Source: Betaproteobacteria bacterium GR16-43
GTDB taxonomy: Bacteria; Pseudomonadota; Gammaproteobacteria; Burkholderiales; Usitatibacteraceae
Length of the DNA: 64,000 nt
Direction of reading: 5' to 3'
Assembly (NCBI GenBank): GCA_001953215.1
Contig: CP019169.1
Location: 1,178,001-1,242,000, forward strand
The translations under genes and the position numbers were made by a program. The notes beneath the pieces are model-generated. The model saw only the letters and a program-made list of their open reading frames with translations, was not told the origin of the DNA and did no database searches. Shown piece by piece: positions 58,703 through 64,000 of the stretch (its first letter is position 1; every line of letters starts with the position of its first letter).

Positions 58703-59310
58703 GCGGCTACGCCGCGATCGCCGCCGTGGGCAAGAGCATCGAGCGGGTGCTCAACCTCGCGTTCTCGCAGATCGAGCCGATCGGCGCGGCGAGCCCGGCG
58801 CACGCCATCCTCGTGCGCACGGACGACATGACGCCGCATCGCGCGCCCACGGCGATCGGCAAGAACGCGCTGTCGATCTATCTGTATCGCGTCGATTTCA
58901 ACAAGGCGATGCGGGCCGCGTGGTCCTCGATGGGCGTGGCGGACGGCCGCGGGCACCTGGCGCTCGACCTGCACTTCCTGCTCACGGCCTGGGCCGACAA
59001 CGCCGAGCACGAGCATCTCATCCTCGGCCGCACGATGCAGGCGCTCGAATACACGCCGACGCTCGCCGGCGCGCTGCTGTACGCGCCCTCGGTCCCGGCA
59101 GGCGAGCCGCAGGCGGGGCCCGCCGAGGCGGTGCAGGTCCTGCTCGAGGAAATCTCGACCGAGGCCCTGATGCGCACCTTCGATTCGCTGCCGACGAAGT
59201 ACCGGCTCACGGTGCCGTATGTCGCGCGCGTGGTGCGCCTCGACACCCGCGAAGCGCGGCCGATCCCGCCGGTCACCGACGCGCGCTTTCCCTTGCGGGT
59301 CACCGGATGA
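58699..59310 (+). CDS. DUF4255 / Pvc16-family cap protein of a contractile injection system
   Basis: 203 residues. The DUF4255 pattern is visible: an N-terminal helix (AAVGKSIERVLNLAF), SIYLYRVDFNKAMR, DLHFLLTAWADNAEHEHLILGRTMQALE, and the strand LPTKYRLTVPYVARVVRLD. In Photorhabdus virulence cassettes the relative Pvc16 caps the sheath-tube end of the particle. It is overlapped by both neighbours. The short length (family members are often 180-200 residues plus) is normal. Confidence 0.88.
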   Translation: MSGYAAIAAVGKSIERVLNLAFSQIEPIGAASPAHAILVRTDDMTPHRAPTAIGKNALSIYLYRVDFNKAMRAAWSSMGVADGRGHLALDLHFLLTAWADNAEHEHLILGRTMQALEYTPTLAGALLYAPSVPAGEPQAGPAEAVQVLLEEISTEALMRTFDSLPTKYRLTVPYVARVVRLDTREARPIPPVTDARFPLRVTG

Positions 59311-60155
59311 GCGCCGCGCTCGACCTCGACGACACGGTCGCCGCCGGCGAGCTTCGCCACCGGCTGGCGCTCGGCCTCTCGCTGGTCGACGCGCTCACGG
59401 GCATGGAGACGCCCGGTGTCGCCCGCGTCACGCTGGAGTCCATCGGGCCGTATCGCGTCGACCTGCCGTTCGAGGCGCACGGCCCGGCGCGGCATGCCCT
59501 GCGCTACGCGGCCCGCGTGCGAAAGCTCGTGGACCGGACCGTCGACGCCGCGCTCGACCGGCGCTGGATCGTGCGCATCGAGTCGCGCGACCGCACGCAC
59601 GTCGCGCGCCGGATGCGCTTCGACCTCGCCTTCGCGAACGGACAACCGGACGCCGCTCCTTCCAACATCCGCCCGCCGTGGCTCTGGCCCGGCGCCACCT
59701 ATGCGCTGCCCTCGACGGGCACCGCGATCCGCGGCCGCGTGCTGCGCGGCCCGGACCCCGACACCGCGGTGCCGATCCGCTGGGCACGCGTCTTCGCGAC
59801 CGCGCCCGCGACGACGCTCGTGTTCGCTCCGGCGAACGTGGTCGCCTGCGGCCACGGCGACGATCGCGGCGAATTCCTCCTCGCGCTCGGCGCGCGCCTG
59901 CAGGCCGCGGCCGCGCTCACCGATCCGGTCGACGTCCGGCTGTGGGCGTTCTTCCCGCCGCCGGCGCCGCCCGTGGATCCCGCCGATCCGCTCGACGGGC
60001 TCTACCTCGAGGAGGCCGCGCTCGCCACGGTGCCCGATGCCGTGTTGCGCGGCGACGGCATTCCCGCCGCGTGCACGCAACGGGCCGACAAGGCGATCTC
60101 CGTGCGCCTGGGCCATACGACCGGCGGGGCCGCCGCCACGCTTCTGTTCCCCTGA
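59307..60155 (+). CDS. unknown protein of the contractile injection operon
   Basis: 282 residues, no signal peptide or membrane helix. Two recognisable halves: an N-terminal part (1-110) with GVARVTLESIGPYRVDLPF and HALRYAARVRKLVD, and a central beta-sandwich-like part (about 125-205, GTAIRGRVLRGPDPDTAVPI, HGDDRGEFLLAL) of the kind seen in carboxypeptidase-regulatory or SpaA-type modules. A final domain is rich in Pro and Asp. Position between the cap and the sheath, and overlap with both the cap gene and close spacing to the sheath, mark it as a particle component or assembly factor. Confidence 0.72.
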   Translation: MSAALDLDDTVAAGELRHRLALGLSLVDALTGMETPGVARVTLESIGPYRVDLPFEAHGPARHALRYAARVRKLVDRTVDAALDRRWIVRIESRDRTHVARRMRFDLAFANGQPDAAPSNIRPPWLWPGATYALPSTGTAIRGRVLRGPDPDTAVPIRWARVFATAPATTLVFAPANVVACGHGDDRGEFLLALGARLQAAAALTDPVDVRLWAFFPPPAPPVDPADPLDGLYLEEAALATVPDAVLRGDGIPAACTQRADKAISVRLGHTTGGAAATLLFP

Positions 60156-60185
60156 GTTTCGAGACGAACCGCAAAGGAGACTTCG

Positions 60186-62069
60186 ATGCCCGAGTATCTT
60201 TCGCCAGGCGTATATGTCGAGGAGGTGAGCTTCCGGTCGAAGTCGATCGAAGGCGTCGCGACCTCCACCACGGGTTACGCGGGGCTCGCGCGCTTCGGCC
60301 CCGTGCAGTACCCGGGCGGCCCGGGCACCACGGAGCCGCGCCTGATCACCTCGTTCACCGAATTCGAGCGCGTCTACGGCGGCATCGAGCCGCTCGAGTT
60401 CGCGGGTGCCGAGTACACGAACTACCTCGCCCACGCCGTGCGCGCGTTCTTCACCAACGGCGGCCGGCGGGTCTACATCTCCCGGGTCTTCAGCGACCCG
60501 GCGACCGCGGCGGCGCATGCGGCGCGCGTCGACGTCCCGACCTCGAACGGCACCGCGACGTGGCACGCGCGCTGGCCGGGCGCGTTCGGCAACGTCCTGG
60601 TCGACACGCGCGTGGTGCGCAGCAAGAACCTCGCGTTCAAGTGGGACGCGGATCCGAACGACATCCTGCACCGGGACACGTGGGGCGTGCAGGTGAAGCG
60701 CGCGACGGAAGGCACGGTGGTCGAGCTGGTGCGCCCGGTGCCGCCCGTGGCGCCGGCCGTCCTGCCGAAGGGCAACGACCCGCTCAACGAAGCCAACCTC
60801 TACGTGGTGAAGCGCGACAACAACGGGCGCCAGACCTTCGTCAACAGCGCCGGTGTGGTCGGGCCGCTGCCCGACGACCTGCCCAACATGCACGTCTACA
60901 TCGTGGAGATGACGGTGGACGTGTACTCGACCGGCGGGCGGCGCGATTCGTACACCGAGCTCTCCGCGGCCGACGTGCCGCAACAGCGGCGCTACATCGG
61001 CAAGATCCTGGAGATGAACGACCCCGAAGACGAGAATGCCGTCGTCGGATTGCGGTGGACGCCGGCGGACGACTTCGCGCCCGCGAGGCTGATGGCGGGG
61101 CTGCGCGCCGCTCCGCAGAAGCGCCTGGCCGGCGGCGACGACGGCGTCCAGCCCGGTGTGGCGGACTTCGCGGGCAAGGAAGCCGATCCCGACCACTCCG
61201 AGGTGAAGGCGACGGGACTCGCCGCGCTGGGCGAGATCGACGACATCGCCATCGTCGCGATGCCCGACATGGGCGCGATGCCCGACCCCGACTCGGTGAA
61301 GGGCGCGGCCGATGCGTTGATCACCCACGCGGAGCTGCTGCGCTACCGCATCGCGGTGGTCGACGGGCCGCCCAACAGCTCGATCAACGAGATCCGCGAA
61401 TTCCGCGGCAAGTTCGACAGCAAGTACGCGGCGCTCTACCACCCGTGGGTCGAGATCCTCGACCCGCTGTTCCCGGCCTCGCCCGGGGTGCCGCCGAGGA
61501 AGCTGCTGCTGCCGCCTTCCGGTTTCGTGACCGGCATCTATGCGCGCAGCGACATCGAGCGCGGCGTCCACAAGGCGCCCGCCAACGAGGTGGTGCGCGG
61601 CCTCACGAAGTTCGAGATCAACATCAACAAGGCGCGCCAGGACGTGCTGAACCCCGAGGGCGTGAACTGCCTGCGTTTCTTCGAGGGCCGCGGCAGCCGC
61701 GTGTGGGGCGCCCGCACCATGAGCTCGGACCCGGAATGGAAATACGTGAACGTCCGCCGGATCTTCATCTACCTCGAGCACTCGCTGGACAAGGCCACGC
61801 AGTGGGCGGTCTTCGAGCCTAACAACGAGCGCCTGTGGAAGAACATCAAGAACACGATCGAGGACTTCCTCATGGTGATGTGGCGCGACGACGCGCTGAT
61901 CGGCGAGAAGCCGGAGCAGGCGTACTTCGTGCGCTGCGACCGCACCACGATGCTCCAGAACGACCTCGACAACGGAAGGATGATCTGCCTCGTCGGCGTG
62001 GCGCCGTCGCGGCCCGCCGAGTTCGTGATCTTCCGCATCGGCCAGTGGACGGCCGATTCCAAGGTGTGA
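60186..62069 (+). CDS. phage tail sheath protein of a contractile injection system
   Basis: 627 residues. N-terminus LSPGVYVEEVS is the standard sheath start, followed by a GYAGLARFGP and FTEFERVYGG segment and YLAHAVRAFFTNGGRRVYISRV, all typical of Pvc2/Afp2-type and R-type sheath proteins. The C-terminal domain (about 470-627, with VNVRRIFIYLEHSLDKATQW, PNNERLWKNIKNTIEDFL, EFVIFRIGQW) is the conserved handshake region that links subunits in the contractile lattice. Good ribosome site AAAGGAG 7 bases before the ATG. Confidence 0.95.
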   Translation: MPEYLSPGVYVEEVSFRSKSIEGVATSTTGYAGLARFGPVQYPGGPGTTEPRLITSFTEFERVYGGIEPLEFAGAEYTNYLAHAVRAFFTNGGRRVYISRVFSDPATAAAHAARVDVPTSNGTATWHARWPGAFGNVLVDTRVVRSKNLAFKWDADPNDILHRDTWGVQVKRATEGTVVELVRPVPPVAPAVLPKGNDPLNEANLYVVKRDNNGRQTFVNSAGVVGPLPDDLPNMHVYIVEMTVDVYSTGGRRDSYTELSAADVPQQRRYIGKILEMNDPEDENAVVGLRWTPADDFAPARLMAGLRAAPQKRLAGGDDGVQPGVADFAGKEADPDHSEVKATGLAALGEIDDIAIVAMPDMGAMPDPDSVKGAADALITHAELLRYRIAVVDGPPNSSINEIREFRGKFDSKYAALYHPWVEILDPLFPASPGVPPRKLLLPPSGFVTGIYARSDIERGVHKAPANEVVRGLTKFEININKARQDVLNPEGVNCLRFFEGRGSRVWGARTMSSDPEWKYVNVRRIFIYLEHSLDKATQWAVFEPNNERLWKNIKNTIEDFLMVMWRDDALIGEKPEQAYFVRCDRTTMLQNDLDNGRMICLVGVAPSRPAEFVIFRIGQWTADSKV

Positions 62070-62089
62070 GCCCATGACAGGAGACAGCA

Positions 62090-62548
62090 ATGGCTGAGAA
62101 ACGCGACAACCCCTACGGTGCCTTCAACTTCCTGGTCTCGCTGGAGGACGCCAACGATCCCGAGGCCAAGCTGGTCGGCGGCTTCTCCGACGTGAGCGGC
62201 CTCGGGCGCGAGCTGAACTACGCGGACTACCGCAACGGCAACGAGAGGCTCAATACGCCGCGCAAGGTCGCCAACACGTTCAAGCAGGAAGACGTCACGT
62301 TGAAGCGCGGCCTGGTGGGCTCGGTGAAGATCTTCCAGTGGCTCAAGGAAGTGTCCCAGGACGGCCGCTACCTGCCCAAGCAGGTGACGATCAAGCTGCT
62401 CGACGAGGCCCGCAAGGAGGTGGCGACCTTCCGGTTGTTGAACGCGCAGCCGAAGAAGTGGGTCGGCCCCACGCTCGCGGCCAAGGGCGGTGGCGAGGTC
62501 GCGATGGAGGAGCTGCACCTCGTGCACGAAGGCATCACCTACGAGTAG
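62090..62548 (+). CDS. phage tail tube protein of a contractile injection system
   Basis: 152 residues, T4 gp19/Pvc1 type (PF06841). NPYGAFNFLVSLED, the VGGFSDVSGLGREL segment with the turn that interacts with the sheath, and a C-terminal EELHLVHEGI strand agree with the family. It builds the inner tube through which cargo passes. It lies 20 bases after the sheath gene, with ribosome site AGGAG. Confidence 0.94.
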   Translation: MAEKRDNPYGAFNFLVSLEDANDPEAKLVGGFSDVSGLGRELNYADYRNGNERLNTPRKVANTFKQEDVTLKRGLVGSVKIFQWLKEVSQDGRYLPKQVTIKLLDEARKEVATFRLLNAQPKKWVGPTLAAKGGGEVAMEELHLVHEGITYE

Positions 62549-62551
62549 CCG

Positions 62552-64000
62552 ATGCTAGCCTCCGCCCGCATCCCGCTCGGCGCTCCCGGCATCTATCCGC
62601 GGCCCGACTACGTCGCGCCGCGGCTCGACGCGCAGCGCATGGACCAGTGCGCGTTCGTCGGCGTGGCCCCGCGCGGGCCCGCCTACGTGCCGGTGGTGGA
62701 CGAACGCAACCCGGGCGGCTACGCGATGATGTCGCCGCAGCGCGCGCGGCGGCGCAGCGTCGCGGTCGCGGTGCGAAGCTTCGACGAGTATCGCCGCCTC
62801 TATGGTGCGTTCGAGGGTCCGGGCCTGCTCGCCCACGCGGTCGCGAGCTACTTCGAGCAGGGCGGGCGCCGCGCTTGCATCGTGCGCATCGTGTCGCGCC
62901 GCGCGTCTCCCGCGCTTCCGGGGGTTCCCGCCCACCTCGAGGACCTGGCGCAAGGCGAAGTGCGCGGCCTGTGCACCGTGCCGCTCGGCTTCCTCGCGCG
63001 CGACGAGGGCGCGTGGGGCAACGCGATGCACGTCGAGATGGGCTTCACGCCGCGCGCGCTGGGCTTCGCTCCGTCCGGCGGCGATGCGCTCACCGTCGAC
63101 CGTCCCGCGAGCGCCCCGGTGGGGACGTTCCTGCGGTTCTCCGGGGCGCACGGCGAGCGCCACGGCGCGTTCGTCCGCGGGCAGGAGCAGTTGCGCGACC
63201 CGATGCAGCCCGTCTCACGCTGGCGCCTCGCGTTCGACTCGCCGCTGCCGTTCGTCCCGGTCCGCGCCGACATCGTGGAAGCGTGGATCTCGGTGAAGGA
63301 CGGCGCGGGCAACGCCGAGACCTTCGAGGGCCTCGCGCTGCATCCGGACCATCCGCGTTCGCTCGCGAGCGTGCTGTGCGACGAATCGCGCCTGGTCTGG
63401 CCCCACTACGCGTGGTCGCAAGGGGAAGTCGTCCCCGCGAGCCTCGCGGTCGAATCGCTGCGCGCGCGCTCCGGCGCGTTCGCCGGCGGCAACGACGCCT
63501 ACGCCCCGATCGTCCCGGAGGATTTCTTCGATCCGCTGTGGTCCTTCGCCGACGACGCTCCCGGCGAGGGCATCACGGCGCTCGCGGGCCTCGACGACGT
63601 GACGCACCTGGTGGTGCCCGACCTCTACGTGCCCGCGCAATGGGCGCGCGACGCGTACGACGTCGAGACGCGCATCGACCAGGCGGGCAACGCGTTCGGC
63701 CCCTGCGTCCACGCGCAAGCGGAGCTGCGGGCCGACGCCACGCCGGCCTCGGCGCTGACCGGATTGATCCTCGACCCGCGCACCTCGGCCGACCTCGCGC
63801 GCATCGCGGAGCTGCAGTCCGCGATCGTGGCGTACTGCGAGGACGACCGGAACCAGGACCTCATCGCGCTCATCGACGTCCCGCCCGGCCTCTCGCAGGG
63901 GCAGGCCGAGCGCTGGCGTTCGCGCTTCGATTCCTCGTGGTGCGCGGCCTACCACCCCTGGCTCGTCGCCTCGCGCCGGTTGCTCGGCAGCGGCGACGAT
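62552..64000 (+). CDS. second, divergent tail sheath-like protein (runs off the window)
   Basis: At least 483 residues, no stop codon before the right edge. The N-terminus PLGAPGIYPRPDYV matches the sheath opening, then AFVGVAPRGPA, FDEYRRLYGAFEG and LAHAVASYFEQGGRRACIVRIV parallel the first sheath gene in the same order. The middle is different and longer. In Photorhabdus and Serratia cassettes several sheath paralogues occur, one often forming the base or end ring. It begins 3 bases after the tube stop codon. Confidence 0.82.
   Translation, partial: MLASARIPLGAPGIYPRPDYVAPRLDAQRMDQCAFVGVAPRGPAYVPVVDERNPGGYAMMSPQRARRRSVAVAVRSFDEYRRLYGAFEGPGLLAHAVASYFEQGGRRACIVRIVSRRASPALPGVPAHLEDLAQGEVRGLCTVPLGFLARDEGAWGNAMHVEMGFTPRALGFAPSGGDALTVDRPASAPVGTFLRFSGAHGERHGAFVRGQEQLRDPMQPVSRWRLAFDSPLPFVPVRADIVEAWISVKDGAGNAETFEGLALHPDHPRSLASVLCDESRLVWPHYAWSQGEVVPASLAVESLRARSGAFAGGNDAYAPIVPEDFFDPLWSFADDAPGEGITALAGLDDVTHLVVPDLYVPAQWARDAYDVETRIDQAGNAFGPCVHAQAELRADATPASALTGLILDPRTSADLARIAELQSAIVAYCEDDRNQDLIALIDVPPGLSQGQAERWRSRFDSSWCAAYHPWLVASRRLLGSGDD

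Noticed and set aside
58469-64000. Type VI secretion system or intact prophage
   Set aside because: The sheath is a single large Pvc2-like chain rather than the TssB/TssC pair, a DUF4255 cap gene is present, and no TssKLM, capsid or lysis genes are visible in the window.

Overview
The window is GC-rich chromosomal DNA (roughly two thirds G+C by eye), densely packed, with many start/stop codons overlapping as ATGA or GTGA. Gene content and order (pyrR-pyrB-pyrC', ntrBC next to glnA, mreBCD-mrdA-rodA-rlpA-dacA-dat-ybeD-lipB-lipA, gatCAB, metXW, algZR, several DUF4124 proteins) point to a betaproteobacterium. I cannot name the genus. No rRNA, tRNA, transposase or CRISPR array is visible, and no gene-free gap exceeds 300 bases.

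Region by region. 145-6378: pyrimidine operon with a non-catalytic dihydroorotase, oligopeptidase A, a DUF4124/glutaredoxin-like secreted protein and exonuclease III. 6375-14100: a GAF-PAS-PAS-GGDEF-EAL c-di-GMP protein, then the nitrogen block ntrC/ntrB and glnA (sigma-54-type promoter and a clear terminator), with another DUF4124 protein between them. 14201-19984: aroE, mtgA, mgtE, thpR, a lysine-rich histone-H1-like protein, lysA-lptM and cyaY. 20066-24717: a cysteine-rich MarR-type regulator with a palindromic operator in its own promoter, argH, and an algZ/algR-type two-component pair. 24722-31455: LysR regulator divergent from malate synthase, a DUF3857/transglutaminase/TPR protein and a run of small secreted proteins. 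31465-42000: lipoate synthesis and the cell-elongation/peptidoglycan cluster on the minus strand. 42047-50484: gatCAB, pyrE, a second exonuclease III, an ABC-F ATPase and msrB. 50560-56762: AmpG-type permease, a DUF900 lipoprotein hydrolase, metW-metX and two unknown genes.

The most distinctive parts are two. First, metX (minus strand) is preceded by a sequence matching the SAM-II riboswitch core, followed by an intrinsic terminator that ends a few bases before the metX ATG. This suggests S-adenosylmethionine-controlled attenuation of metXW. Second, from 57016 to the right edge lies the start of a contractile injection system (phage-tail-like, eCIS type): a sigma-54 activator with a degenerate receiver domain, a near-consensus -24/-12 promoter with an adjacent palindrome, then DUF3467, a Pvc16-type DUF4255 cap protein, an unknown protein, tail sheath, tail tube and a second divergent sheath protein that runs off the window. 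The rest of the cluster (baseplate, spike, AAA+ ATPase, tape measure, toxins) would lie to the right.

Several intergenic inverted repeats of unrelated sequence (9094, 20734, 36237, 40867, 43777, 47640) look like REP-type or short non-autonomous elements. One has been absorbed into the 3' end of gatA.
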